From positions 186,001 through 250,000 of the forward strand of contig JADJZR010000004.1 of assembly GCA_016715645.1 (NCBI GenBank): a stretch of 64,000 bases of DNA. Direction: 5' to 3'. Every line of letters starts with the position of its first letter. Positions within the stretch are counted from its first letter, which is position 1. A program made the position numbers and the translations under genes. Below the pieces are notes generated by a model, which saw only the letters and a list, made by a program, of their open reading frames with translations, had not been told where the DNA came from and ran no database searches. Shown here one piece after another: positions 26,401 to 33,463 of this stretch. The stretch comes from Elusimicrobiota bacterium (lineage in GTDB: Bacteria > Elusimicrobiota > Elusimicrobia > FEN-1173).

Positions 26401-27393
26401 GTGTTTTCTAAGGCGTTGGGTGCCATCGCCCCAACTGTTTTTGACATGCAAGGGGTTGAGGTTTTAATCGATCCTCGCCGGGTGATTTCCAAGGGAAATT
26501 TTGGCGAAGAACTGGAAAATAAGATGGGAGTGAACGGCGGTGTGGTGGGAGAAATGAGTCCAGAAAAGTTGGAAGGAATTATTCAACAGGATCCCGTCTC
26601 CATCCAGTGGGTTCGTGGTTTTTCGTCTAAACCATACGGCGTCAAGGCGTTGGCTACCAAATGTGTTCAGGCGGCGAAAAGGGGGGACGCGGCCTTGGCT
26701 GGCGCGGCCCTGGCGGCCTGGGATGACAGTAAATTACTCGCCGGCCCTAATCCCGAAATTGTGGCGAACCTGTTGGCGGTTCTCATTGGGGATAAAACGA
26801 CCGATGCAGTTGCCCTCACTGATCAATTTGCCGATGCCTACAATCGGGTTCGGGCGGGACTTCTTTTCCCAAAATTGTTGGCGGGGACGTTGATGAAATC
26901 ATCAACCGGTTCTGAGGTCCAGCCGGGTATTATTCTAAATATATCCGCATTGTTTGATCAGCAAGCGGAGGATGCGGCCAAAAACGAAACCTGGTTGGCT
27001 CTCGCCTCAGTCCTGGCTGTTCGGGAACGAAATCCCAGCGTGCCTGTGGGGTTAGTCGTTCACGGGGGCAACGTGACTGAAAAAGAAGTGGAAAAAACCC
27101 TGGCCCAGTCGGTTCCTCGATGGGCAAATTTTATGGGGAACGGGATCTCACTTTTTGTCCATGGCGATACAACCGGAAAAACGGTGTTTGTGGACAAGAA
27201 ATTTTCCTTGAACGCTCTCCGGGCAATTCCGCTCTGGAACCGGCCGCTCAACGTGTTGGGCCTATCGGCGGAGGGCATCGCTGAATCAGTCGATCAACTT
27301 GAAAGCATCGAACTGATTCCCCTGGACGTGTTTGTGAATCAACATTTGCAACAGGTTCTTCAACGGGTGCGGTTTATTCTTCGTAACGCCTAA
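20482..27393 (+). CDS. Giant exported multidomain protein (2,303 residues)
   Basis: Visible blocks in order: signal peptide (cleavage after AHA, residue 26); a domain with LVQDVHGNDGAQKNIG (about 110) and VLVTGGFHTPG (about 493), which resembles ChaN/Tiki-type folds and occurs in Omnitrophota/Elusimicrobiota giants as far as I recall; three GNAT-like repeats (about 740-840, 930-1030, 1110-1205); one membrane-helix candidate (about 1303-1328); a SAM-methyltransferase-like motif VIDLGCGQGTLTL (about 1503); a nucleotidyltransferase-like GDVDVLLSYQPD segment (about 1770); and an uncharacterised C-terminus. I start at ATG 20482 because it opens the signal peptide and follows a -10 box; the frame extends to 20374. 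Codons 740-1290 are much more AT-rich than the ends. Function is unknown. Confidence 0.75.
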   Translation: MRSFRRGWAAACAAAYFVTNVAAAHAVEKSLWEERRTALRRTTWGARGAPVALLPLAGSLPVFDGGSTPSQPPSNFFKTAVPFDAVSAALPYGTVSEMREGRRGAPVVFLVQDVHGNDGAQKNIGGLLGELSARGVTLTGVEGAWSPIDLGAFHRHPSPQSVSLVADALRAAGRLSGSEWAGLTAPHPPTLVGVESPDLYQANVAAARDCVARRPTVETFLNNLSYALQNQKDRFYSPQLKSFDLHIKDYHEGREGLAVYARYLAGLPGSGAQSGPQVKKFLKAMDWESRLNFEKVETDRRALMDRLTRDLERRELDGLLSQAVAYRTGKQTNGDFFFYLKTLCSKTRIPLESYQSFADYIAYVGLVQSINRADLLNELTTWETGLAASLAKTPEERRLVAMDRDVSLLRQLLENEMSPDVWAQFNKRRNEILSLPARLREFGDFQEPQEGMAAFFRSHEEFCRLAMARNGPLVSNLMSQINSRKASHAVLVTGGFHTPGLQSELLKRGCSTVVVTPRIEKVEGKPLDVFARDPLPFDQLFAGKPISLPAELLLNNAVRSFILGGQVSSVALANSPAGDLDDKLTNWLEDQGFIVTKVTRLTEGLVRLEVVLRGTPLVLLSGPKGVVESAKIPTGSQQEKTILSNGHCVLTYVQSPATAQTFWDLIRQLARSVGPMVLNRVRWLVPSGQGTASVGMTWLGPIFSVLLPAKWISEMRVIPDGPSTGVISDSGASKIDFVREGNSDHYKIMANNEHVGNINYIETERCILLFSVKVFKKNIGYGSSAILELVKRAALIAYLNPQDVHFPFFVSEVENPWVFKYLKQTIFEDGTLEVYPVNGGLFRADTLRNNWFDEKNPNFRSLTGNGNIDSFSKKYVTFFHLRGILRQELKTHIKEERETPEKTFSSEDKKQKSTPPGNKLSYKGPKENPEFHISRSGLAVRVSLTDPLGKEVASAIVSGKRGEIVIQNISIEPGESNYAYDLIAGAVKEFLLLKGQGRVLLRGVKDPRVKRVAKEMFGDNLIMARKGFNRSLTNGPWKDAINPSSTEFQELLEDKDVEVDLAGTLTSEARQALWPNEGLPELVTAKTTAPAPQVNFIPITDHNRVTENQPHGVRENNLYDVEIDGRVVGTAIFSETPLVLWMRDLNISVEHRQNGYARLVYESLAKRAALILYPERNKNGPVPFKGINIENPIAFQLRMEMCDPNSLEIVDAGSPESDEYFEPPTDWDNAVNRSSKEFDGLVGPSNIDTNGPNEGKYENHFDFRGNPNSLIIDKAAQEFLRNQLLNPLIANPHPSSSVNGFAFLGLGIPLDPVIGLAVAASFLMAMFFKGEILNWLKGRAPPRVQDFVNKFVPSFKFPQETVQRFVEKFMRSTESRAIGDQERPSHIAVALKENVASVFAKEIAGDLILGSLQTQSITVGERTFGVEYDKRGQFQRVGSLFYVNSDLWLDHRDYFENKLGAYLPNLIALPLETYNMPRESFLSFHAVLLIAKMMSIDLKDKLVIDLGCGQGTLTLTALKLGAKRVVGIDQNPTLNESIFSAQGIRLGKREDAPSSYDILFAKGRIHKPAPPALLTHLEGARVLVANVGPTYESYFEMVPAWSSFPGLDTWLDGGHFKNTIENASAGFISHGLGWEIGDVWSGGSNGDLPQETPAAFEGRRIPPVREELTDLMENPSDQQELLFSEETLKDYWRRIMNSEGRDADALASLRKAGYLPEEAGIPAVLPNLARLEIAIWDAADRTSSLESLGIPVQAYVVGGRRIFFSEAWGDVDVLLSYQPDESLSEWIQPATVREYFFEKLLTSLPPGASLIPTVEGARVSWSDSKGDHLFELNVHPIPKNPVDAVLDSLPAWLVNPSRDPKALTLARLYYYGSLDEWGDYLAHYPNLPKPIGDNEKKLGRSDSVGEPGISSESFVGSNDGLRAQLKKRLSLPASVFPARTRKIEINNEHAAFVSAIGVSQRSVNDTLGGSDREVFSKALGAIAPTVFDMQGVEVLIDPRRVISKGNFGEELENKMGVNGGVVGEMSPEKLEGIIQQDPVSIQWVRGFSSKPYGVKALATKCVQAAKRGDAALAGAALAAWDDSKLLAGPNPEIVANLLAVLIGDKTTDAVALTDQFADAYNRVRAGLLFPKLLAGTLMKSSTGSEVQPGIILNISALFDQQAEDAAKNETWLALASVLAVRERNPSVPVGLVVHGGNVTEKEVEKTLAQSVPRWANFMGNGISLFVHGDTTGKTVFVDKKFSLNALRAIPLWNRPLNVLGLSAEGIAESVDQLESIELIPLDVFVNQHLQQVLQRVRFILRNA

Positions 27394-27512
27394 TCTACTC
27401 TTGTCTGATTCTCCGTCGCAAATGAGGGCCTGAAGAGATTGACAGGACCTCTTGCGCTTGATAGCATCACTCGTCCAAGGGGACGCAGGTCGTCCGAGAA
27501 TAGTTTTGGCCC

Positions 27513-27723
27513 GTAACTACCCAGGGGTTGTCTGATTTCGACGATAAAAATGATTTTACTTCTCCTCTTGGGAGAAGGTGGCCCGGAGGCGACGCCGCTA
27601 GGTGTCGTCCCCGTTTGTAGGAGGGGAGGCGGATGAGGGATATGGACGTTCGTGTCGTCGGAAAAACCTTTCCCTCACCCTACCCTCTCCCAAGAGGAGA
27701 GGGAAATACCCCTGGGAAGTTAC
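27513..27723. repeat. MITE-like repeat, copy C
   Basis: A 211-bp element with terminal repeats GTAACTACCCAGGGG and its inverse CCCCTGGGAAGTTAC (14 of 15 matching) and a perfect 8-bp target duplication TTTGGCCC (27505-27512, 27724-27731). The interior has the shared CTCCTCTTGGGAGA palindromes. Most of the 363-bp gap between the giant gene and the response regulator is this element; 27394-27504 holds nothing I recognise. Confidence 0.85.
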
Positions 27724-27756
27724 TTTGGCCCAACATTTTTGAGTACGGGATAAACC

Positions 27757-28155
27757 ATGACAGAGGCAAACGGTAAAAAAAATTGCGTGGTGCTCATTGT
27801 CGAAGACGATGAGGCCATTTCTGACCTGTTCAGCCTTACCCTGGAACAAGAAGGCTACGACGTGTGTGTGGCGTCTGACGGAACGTCGGGGTTGGAAATG
27901 GTCAAGTCCCGAACACCGGTGGCTGTTCTGTTGGATCTAATGCTTCCGGGTATTGACGGATTGACGATCATTAAACGGATGCAAGAATCGCCCGCCACCC
28001 GGGACATCCCCGTGGTGGTGGTCAGCGCTTACGCCGACGCGGGCGATACCCGCAAGGTGCTTGACGCCGCCCCTAACGTCAAAAAAGTGTTCGTCAAACC
28101 TGTTTTGACGGAAGACCTTTTGAAAAGCGTCAAATGGATGATCGACGGACAGTGA
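27757..28155 (+). CDS. Stand-alone response regulator receiver protein
   Basis: A 132-residue single receiver (REC) domain: acidic pair VEDDEA, phospho-acceptor Asp in LLDLMLPGID (about residue 61), Ser in VVVSAYAD, and Lys in VFVKPVL. There is no output domain, so it acts through protein contacts. No kinase gene is nearby. It heads an operon: its stop overlaps the panD GTG (GTGA). MITE copy C sits 33 nt upstream and may carry or disrupt its promoter. Confidence 0.9.
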   Translation: MTEANGKKNCVVLIVEDDEAISDLFSLTLEQEGYDVCVASDGTSGLEMVKSRTPVAVLLDLMLPGIDGLTIIKRMQESPATRDIPVVVVSAYADAGDTRKVLDAAPNVKKVFVKPVLTEDLLKSVKWMIDGQ

Positions 28156-28520
28156 GATTTTTTCTTCGATCCAAAATCCATAACGCCACGGTGACCGACG
28201 CGAACTTGGACTACGTGGGGTCGTTGACCATCGATCCGGACCTGATGGAGAAAGCCGACATCGCCGAACACGAAAAAGTGATGGTGGTCGACAACACCAA
28301 CGGCGCTCGCCTGGAAACCTATGTCATCAAAGGCCGTCGAGGATCCGGCGATATCTGCGCCAACGGCGCCGCCAGCCATTTGATTAAGAAAGGCCATCAA
28401 GTCATCATCATGACGTTCGCCCTGGCCCGTCGTCCGCCTCGCTCTAAAATCATCCTGGTGGACCGGAAGAACCGGTTCGTGAAATTTCTGCACGAAAGGC
28501 CCGGCGCGTCCGCGGGATGA
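28152..28520 (+). CDS. panD: Aspartate 1-decarboxylase
   Basis: PanD makes beta-alanine for pantothenate/CoA. The precursor self-cleaves at Gly-Ser to form the pyruvoyl cofactor, and YVGSLTID shows this site at about residue 24-25. Also visible: SKIHNATVTDANLDY, the NGAR-type segment and the GDICANGAASHLI core. Length is 122 residues. I chose the GTG at 28152, which gives the usual N-terminus and a 4-nt overlap with the response regulator; an ATG at 28134 is in frame. Confidence 0.93.
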   Translation: MRFFLRSKIHNATVTDANLDYVGSLTIDPDLMEKADIAEHEKVMVVDNTNGARLETYVIKGRRGSGDICANGAASHLIKKGHQVIIMTFALARRPPRSKIILVDRKNRFVKFLHERPGASAG

Positions 28521-29236
28521 GCCACGCCCGTTTTCGAGGGCGGTCACGGGGCGGAGGAGCACTCTCCAGAGCGATTTTCCCGCTCTTGGCGGTGGGGTTG
28601 TTCTTGCCGACCCTGGGCGTTTGGTGGGGTGTGGTTCGGCTCGCAAAAACTGTTCCCCTCTCTTTGTACGGACCGGCGGCGGTGGGCGCGATTGTCTACG
28701 TTGTTCTTCATTTGTTGTTTCGAAGGCCTATGACCGTCTATGTTTTCGGCCATGAGCTTACCCACGCGGCGGCGGCCCTTCTTTCCGGCTACAAAGTCAA
28801 ATCGTTATTCGTGTCCGAAAAGGGCGGCGAAGTTCACCTCTCCAATTCCAACGTGGCGGTCGCCTTGGCCCCTTACTGTTGGCCCTTGTATACATCGGTG
28901 GTCCTGTTAGTCAACGGGATTGTTCACTACTACGCCGACCTTCCGAGTCCGCCGGTGTGGGCGGGGTTTGGGGTGGGTTTGACCCTCGCGTTTCACGCCG
29001 CGCTGACGGTGCACGCTCTCAACCAAGACCAGCCGGACCTGCGCCACGGGGGCCGAATTTTTTCATTGGTTATGATTGCGTTTTGTAACGGGTTATTTTT
29101 GGTGGTTGTGATGAAATCCTTGTTTCCCAACGCCATCCCGCTGGGCTCATTTCTCACGATGTGGATGGCCGATACCCGTGTGTGTCTGGAGCTTCTTTGG
29201 CAATGGTTGTGTTGGGCCCGAGAGAGGATTCATTGA
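28517..29236 (+). CDS. M50-like membrane metallopeptidase
   Basis: A 239-residue membrane protein with about six hydrophobic helices. The zinc motif HELTH (in VFGHELTHAAAALLSG, about residue 77) lies at the end of a helix, as in site-2-protease relatives. The second metal ligand motif of true M50 enzymes is not obvious (HALNQDQPDLRHG is a candidate), so activity is uncertain. ATG overlaps the panD stop by 4 nt, and its own stop overlaps the next start (TGATG). Confidence 0.65.
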   Translation: MSHARFRGRSRGGGALSRAIFPLLAVGLFLPTLGVWWGVVRLAKTVPLSLYGPAAVGAIVYVVLHLLFRRPMTVYVFGHELTHAAAALLSGYKVKSLFVSEKGGEVHLSNSNVAVALAPYCWPLYTSVVLLVNGIVHYYADLPSPPVWAGFGVGLTLAFHAALTVHALNQDQPDLRHGGRIFSLVMIAFCNGLFLVVVMKSLFPNAIPLGSFLTMWMADTRVCLELLWQWLCWARERIH

Positions 29237-29844
29237 TGTTGCCGACGGACACCGCCGGGCGTTGGTCCGTTTTTCGCCAGGAAGGAAAACGAAAACTGTT
29301 TCACGCCCTGGGCGTCGGTTACGCGCTCTTGTATGCCGGGGCCGGTCGAACCGCCGCCCTGTGGGTGCTGGGTACCGGGCTTGGAGCGGGGGCGATCGTG
29401 GAAACCCTTCGCTTGAGAAACCCCGCTTTGAACCGTTGGCTGATCGATCGATTCGCGGGAATTCATCGGGACAAAGAGACAACCCGACCGTCCGGCATTG
29501 TGTGGACAATGGCGGGCTGTTTTTTGACCGTCCTGTTCGTGCCCGACGGAGATATCGTTATTGCGGCCATGCTCTATTTGACTGTGGGAGACGGACTGGC
29601 GGGGTTTGTCGGCCGGGTCTGGGGCCGCTGGCGGGTTCGGGGAAAAAGTTTGGAAGGGAGCGCGGCCTGTTTTCTCGGATCCTGGGCCGTGGGCGCGCTG
29701 GTGTTGACCCCTGGTGGGGCCGAAGCGCTCTGGGGCGCTTTTCTGACGACAGCGGTGGAGGCCCTGTCTCCTCCGCCCGATGACAATTTGACCATCCCGT
29801 TATTGACGGGTCTTAGTCTGTATGCTGTGCGGAGGTTCCTGTGA
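29236..29844 (+). CDS. Polyprenol/dolichol-kinase-like membrane protein
   Basis: A 202-residue membrane protein with features of the dolichol/phytol kinase-CDP-diglyceride synthase group: KRKLFHALGVGY near the N-terminus, TVGDGLAGFVGR, GKSLEGSAACF and the terminal VEAL...DDNLTIPL. Such enzymes phosphorylate isoprenoid alcohols or move cytidylyl groups; substrate here is unknown. Start chosen at ATG 29236 (TGATG coupling). It is followed by an ABC exporter with GTGA overlap. Confidence 0.72.
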   Translation: MLPTDTAGRWSVFRQEGKRKLFHALGVGYALLYAGAGRTAALWVLGTGLGAGAIVETLRLRNPALNRWLIDRFAGIHRDKETTRPSGIVWTMAGCFLTVLFVPDGDIVIAAMLYLTVGDGLAGFVGRVWGRWRVRGKSLEGSAACFLGSWAVGALVLTPGGAEALWGAFLTTAVEALSPPPDDNLTIPLLTGLSLYAVRRFL

Positions 29845-30590
29845 TCAAAACCGAAGGGCTTATGAAACGGTTTCAGTCCGTGGTGGCGGTGGACCGGCTG
29901 GACCTGGACATCCCCGCTGGCGAAATTTTTGGTTTTTTGGGGCCTAACGGCGCGGGCAAAACCACTACCGTTAAACTGATGACCGGCCTTTTGCGGCCCA
30001 GCGCCGGGCGGTCCTGGGTGGGCGGGTTCGACGTGCAAACCCACCCCAAGGAAGCCAAAAAAATCATGGGCCTGGTTCCGGACCAGCCGTATGTGTATCC
30101 CCATTTAACGGGCATCGAATTTTTGCGGTTCATCGGCGACCTCTACGAGGTGGACTTATCGTACCAGAAGAAAAAAATTCCCGAACTGCTGGAAATGTTT
30201 GAGTTGAACGATATGGGGTCTGAACTGGTGGAAACGTTTTCCCATGGCATGCGCCAAAAATTGGTATTGGCGGGCGTCTTGCTCCACCAGCCCAAAGTCC
30301 TTTTTCTGGACGAGCCCATGGTGGGGTTAGACCCGAAAAGCGCACGGTTGGTTAAGGACGTGTTTCAGCGCCTCTCGCAATCCGGTGTGACGTTGTTTAT
30401 GTGCACCCATGTTTTGGAAATCGCCGAACGGTTGTGTCACCGGGTCGGCATTGTTCAGCAGGGCCGCCTGACTCGGGTGGGGACCGTGGCCGATTTGCGG
30501 GCCCAGGCGTCTCGCTCGGGCACCTTGGAAGACGTTTTCCTGGCCCTGACCGGCGGCGATCAATACCGGGATTTGTTGAGGTTTCTTTGA
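29841..30590 (+). CDS. ABC transporter ATP-binding protein
   Basis: A 249-residue ABC ATPase: Walker A GPNGAGKTTT (about residue 36), Q-loop region LVPDQPYVY, a variant signature ETFSHGMRQKL (the usual LSGGQ is replaced by FSHGM, as in many ABC-2 exporters), Walker B VLFLDEPMVGLD and switch His in CTHVLE. The GTG start overlaps the preceding stop, and the stop overlaps the TTG of the permease, giving a two-component exporter. Cargo is unknown. Confidence 0.92.
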   Translation: MIKTEGLMKRFQSVVAVDRLDLDIPAGEIFGFLGPNGAGKTTTVKLMTGLLRPSAGRSWVGGFDVQTHPKEAKKIMGLVPDQPYVYPHLTGIEFLRFIGDLYEVDLSYQKKKIPELLEMFELNDMGSELVETFSHGMRQKLVLAGVLLHQPKVLFLDEPMVGLDPKSARLVKDVFQRLSQSGVTLFMCTHVLEIAERLCHRVGIVQQGRLTRVGTVADLRAQASRSGTLEDVFLALTGGDQYRDLLRFL

Positions 30591-32239
30591 CGCTTCTTCT
30601 TCGGGTCCAATTTTTAAAATTGAAAAACTGGATCACTCGCGGGTCCTGGGGCGACCGCGTGAAAGCGGCTGGGTTCGCCCTCTTGGGCCTCTTGTTTTTA
30701 TCGGGGATCCATTGGAGTTTTTATCGGTTTTTAACGGTGATCCGAAACGTGGAAATAATTGGTGAGCTGTTGCTGATCAAAATATTGGCCATGGCGTTCA
30801 TGACCGGATTTTTTATGATTGTTTTTTCCAGCACCATCGCCAGTTTTTCAACGTTGTTTTTTGCCCGGGATTTGTCCATGTTGGTTCACACGCCTCTGTC
30901 TTACCGAACTTTATTTGGGTTCAAGTCTTTGGAAACCACGGTGTTCGCGTCGTGGATCATGGTTTTGGTGCTGGTGCCGTTCTTGGCGGCTTTCGGTCAA
31001 GTGCTGGGGCAGGGGGTCATTTTTTATATCGCGGCGGGCGTGTTGATTTTTCCTTTTGCGGGGTTGGCCAGCGCGGTGGGGATTGGACTGTCGTTGTTGT
31101 TGATGCGCTTGTTTCCGGCGCGGCGAGTTCGGGAAGCCATGTTGGTGCTGGCCGTGGTGATGGGAACGGGCCTTTTTTTGTGGGTGCGTTGGTTGGCCCC
31201 CGCCCAATTTTTGCGGGCGGACACGTTGGAATTTGTGATCCAGTACATCACTTTGCTTAAAGCCCCCACGGCCCCCTACCTTCCTTCCTATTGGTTGGCC
31301 CAGGCCTTGGGCCAATACGCCCAGGGCAACGAAGCGGTGGCCGCCCGATACGCGGCATTGTTACTGGGCGTGTCAGTCGTGGCGGGGGCGGGCCTGTTGT
31401 GGGTGGGGCAACACGTTTATTACACCGGCTGGGCTTCGGCCCAGGAAGCCGGTCGCCGGGGGAAAGTCCGCCCCATCGGGAACGAATGGCGATGGGTCCC
31501 GCCGATCATGGGACGCCGGTTTCGAGCCTATCTGGGTAAAGATTTGGCCATTTTCCGGCGGGACTCAAACCAGTGGTCCCAACTGCTGATGCTGGTATCG
31601 ATTGTGGCCATCTACCTGATTAGCATTCGAAAACTGCCGCTCGATACGCCTTTTTTAAAGGCGCTGATTTCTTTTCTTAACATCGGAATGGTGGGGTTCG
31701 TGTTGGCGTCGGTGGCGTTGCGATTTGTGTTTCCGGCGGTGAGCGTGGAAGGGAAAAGCTGGTGGGCCCTGCGCGCGTCGCCCATGAGCCTGTGGGAAAT
31801 TCTGTGGGGTAAATTTCTGAGCGGGGTTGTCCCCATTGCTGTGATGGGGGGAACGTTGGTGTGGGTGTCCAATATTTTTTTGGGGGTGGACTCCTTTGTG
31901 GTCCGGCTTTCCAACGTGACCGTTTTGGCCATGGCGGTGACATTGTCGGCCATGGGGGTGGGGTTCGGAGCGTTGTTTCCCCGGTTTGAAATGGAAAACG
32001 TGGCCCAAATCCAAACGTCGCCCGGGGGCCTACTCTTTATGGTGACCGCCCTGTTTTATGTGGGGGCTACCCTGGCCCTGGAAGCCGTCCTGATGCGGGG
32101 CCATTACTTTTCCGGCCGGGGCCTCATTCGATCGGACGAATCCCTCTACGCCGTGGCGGCCTTGGTTGCGCTCAATGCCTCGGCTTTCGCCCTCCCCCTG
32201 ATCCTCGGCAAATCCCATCTCGAACGGGCGGATTTATGA
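30587..32239 (+). CDS. ABC-2-type membrane permease
   Basis: A 550-residue polytopic protein with roughly a dozen hydrophobic helices in two halves separated by a basic cytoplasmic loop (about 265-310, GRRGKVRPIGNEWRW). It is the membrane partner of the ATPase just upstream. I start at TTG 30587 (TTGA overlap, GAGG upstream); the frame is open back to 30401 but that part overlaps the ATPase gene and reads as shadow sequence. Confidence 0.8.
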   Translation: MTLLLRVQFLKLKNWITRGSWGDRVKAAGFALLGLLFLSGIHWSFYRFLTVIRNVEIIGELLLIKILAMAFMTGFFMIVFSSTIASFSTLFFARDLSMLVHTPLSYRTLFGFKSLETTVFASWIMVLVLVPFLAAFGQVLGQGVIFYIAAGVLIFPFAGLASAVGIGLSLLLMRLFPARRVREAMLVLAVVMGTGLFLWVRWLAPAQFLRADTLEFVIQYITLLKAPTAPYLPSYWLAQALGQYAQGNEAVAARYAALLLGVSVVAGAGLLWVGQHVYYTGWASAQEAGRRGKVRPIGNEWRWVPPIMGRRFRAYLGKDLAIFRRDSNQWSQLLMLVSIVAIYLISIRKLPLDTPFLKALISFLNIGMVGFVLASVALRFVFPAVSVEGKSWWALRASPMSLWEILWGKFLSGVVPIAVMGGTLVWVSNIFLGVDSFVVRLSNVTVLAMAVTLSAMGVGFGALFPRFEMENVAQIQTSPGGLLFMVTALFYVGATLALEAVLMRGHYFSGRGLIRSDESLYAVAALVALNASAFALPLILGKSHLERADL

Positions 32240-32256
32240 TTTTTGGATTAGGTGTC

Positions 32257-32274
32257 TTGTTAGTATACTGACAA
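32257..32274. promoter_or_regulatory. 18-bp palindrome, operator candidate
   Basis: TTGTTAGTATACTGACAA is self-complementary except for one base pair. It lies in a 160-bp AT-rich gap between the exporter and the regulator gene, and overlaps a possible promoter (TTGTTA, 16 nt, TAATAT). The TTGT-N10-ACAA outline resembles Rex-type operators, but no regulator can be assigned. Confidence 0.4.
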
Positions 32275-32352
32275 TAAATAATATAAATTGCGAGTTTGAT
32301 TAATAAAACATTATCGCTTATCAAAACATGATATAAGATGTTATGTTATCTA

Positions 32353-32381
32353 TTGACAAATATTAGTAAACATGATAGATT
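32353..32381 (+). promoter_or_regulatory. Promoter of the MerR-family regulator gene
   Basis: A perfect TTGACA (32353-32358), 17-nt spacer and TAGATT (32376-32381). It lies inside the longer open frame of the regulator, which rules out the upstream start. Confidence 0.7.
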
Positions 32382-32400
32382 GGAATTGCCAGGGGGAGTT

Positions 32401-32670
32401 ATGGAGAGTGGGGCTTTTAGTAAGCGAACGTCGCGGACGCCGGTCTACAGCATCGGAGTGGCGTCGCGGTTGTGCGGTATCTCGGTCCACACACTGCGGT
32501 GGGTGGAACGGGCGGGGGTGGTGTCTCCCCAGAGGACAGAGGGAAATCAGCGGTTGTTTTGTGACGAGGACGTGCATCTGTTATCCCGGGTGAAAGAGTT
32601 GTTGGCTCAACGGGTGAACTTGTCGGGGATTCGGATCATTTTGCGGATGGAGTTGGAAGGGAAAAAGTAG
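32401..32670 (+). CDS. MerR-family regulator (HspR-like)
   Basis: An 89-residue DNA-binding protein: winged-helix MerR motif YSIGVASRLCGISVHTLRWV, then GVVSPQRTEGNQRLFCDEDV and a short coiled region, with no ligand domain. This short form and its position 160 nt upstream of an Hsp20 gene match HspR, the heat-shock repressor. AGGGGGAGTT precedes the ATG. Regulation of the Hsp20 gene is inferred from context; no HAIR-type operator was found. Confidence 0.8.
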   Translation: MESGAFSKRTSRTPVYSIGVASRLCGISVHTLRWVERAGVVSPQRTEGNQRLFCDEDVHLLSRVKELLAQRVNLSGIRIILRMELEGKK

Positions 32671-32829
32671 AACCATTTTTTTTGAGCTTTAATTAGCAGT
32701 CTGTTTGACCGAGTGCCAGAATAGAAGGAGGAGGCGATGACGATTGTTGTTCGTTGCGCAGTACCGTTGCGGCCGGGTAGAAGTTGTTCCGAGCCGGAAC
32801 GGGAACATCAGAAAGAGGAGGCGGTTACC

Positions 32830-33348
32830 ATGTTCGACAAAGAAATGGTCCCCCAAGGGGACAAAGAAAGGACTCCACTGAGTGCCTGGACGCCGTTTCG
32901 GGCGGCCACGCCGTTGGGGGCCCTTTCCAGGGAAATGGATCGGTTGTTTGACGATCTCGGCCGCGGATGGGGGTTGGCCCCGTTTCGGTTCGTTGAGCCG
33001 AAAACGTTCACGGAACTGATGCCGAGGATGGACATCGTCGAAACCGACAAAGAGATCAAGGTCACAGCCGAACTGCCGGGGATGGACGAGAAAGATGTGG
33101 ACGTCTCCCTCGAAGGCGATCAGCTGACCTTGAAAGGCGAGAAGAAGGCCGAGTCGGAAGAAAAGGGGAAAAGTTTCCATCGGGTGGAACGGTCCTACGG
33201 GACTTTCCATCGGGTGCTGACCGTTCCCGCGGAGGTCGATCCGACCAAAGTCACGGCGGCCTTCAAGAAAGGCGTGCTCACGGTGACGCTGGTGAAAACA
33301 CCGTCGGCCCAAACCCGGGCGCGGAAAATTGAAGTGAAATCCGAATAA
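32830..33348 (+). CDS. Hsp20 small heat shock protein
   Basis: A 172-residue small heat-shock chaperone with a central alpha-crystallin domain (about 45-150): PRMDIVETDKEIKVTAELPG, VDVSLEGDQLTLKGEKK, the SYGTFHRVLTVPAEVD strand and AAFKKGVLTVTLVK. The N-terminus has the LSREMDRLFDDL segment typical of class A bacterial Hsp20. Two in-frame starts each have a strong ribosome-binding site: ATG 32830 (AGAGGAGG) and ATG 32737 (AAGGAGGAGG), the latter adding 31 residues. I list the shorter, which matches family length. Confidence 0.92.
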   Translation: MFDKEMVPQGDKERTPLSAWTPFRAATPLGALSREMDRLFDDLGRGWGLAPFRFVEPKTFTELMPRMDIVETDKEIKVTAELPGMDEKDVDVSLEGDQLTLKGEKKAESEEKGKSFHRVERSYGTFHRVLTVPAEVDPTKVTAAFKKGVLTVTLVKTPSAQTRARKIEVKSE

Positions 33349-33402
33349 CCGCGCCGAGAGCTGTGTTGCGGGGCCGACCGAAATCAGTGGCGGAGGCCCC
33401 GG

Positions 33403-33438
33403 GAGCCCGAACAACGGATACGCCCGTTGTTCGGGCTC
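33403..33438 (+). terminator. Terminator of the Hsp20 gene
   Basis: GAGCCCGAACAACGG pairs with CCCGTTGTTCGGGCTC over about 15 bp with a 5-nt loop, followed by a short T-rich tail (GTTGTTTAG). The hisD promoter overlaps its descending arm. Confidence 0.75.
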
Positions 33439-33453
33439 GTTGTTTAGTATAAT
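33427..33453 (+). promoter_or_regulatory. Candidate his operon promoter
   Basis: A perfect -10 TATAAT (33448-33453) lies 10 nt before the hisD ATG. The best -35 is TTGTTC (33427-33432) at only 15-nt spacing, inside the terminator arm. Start of transcription would be within about 5 nt of the ATG. No his-leader peptide or attenuator is visible. Confidence 0.5.
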
Positions 33454-33463
33454 TTTTTCTTCA

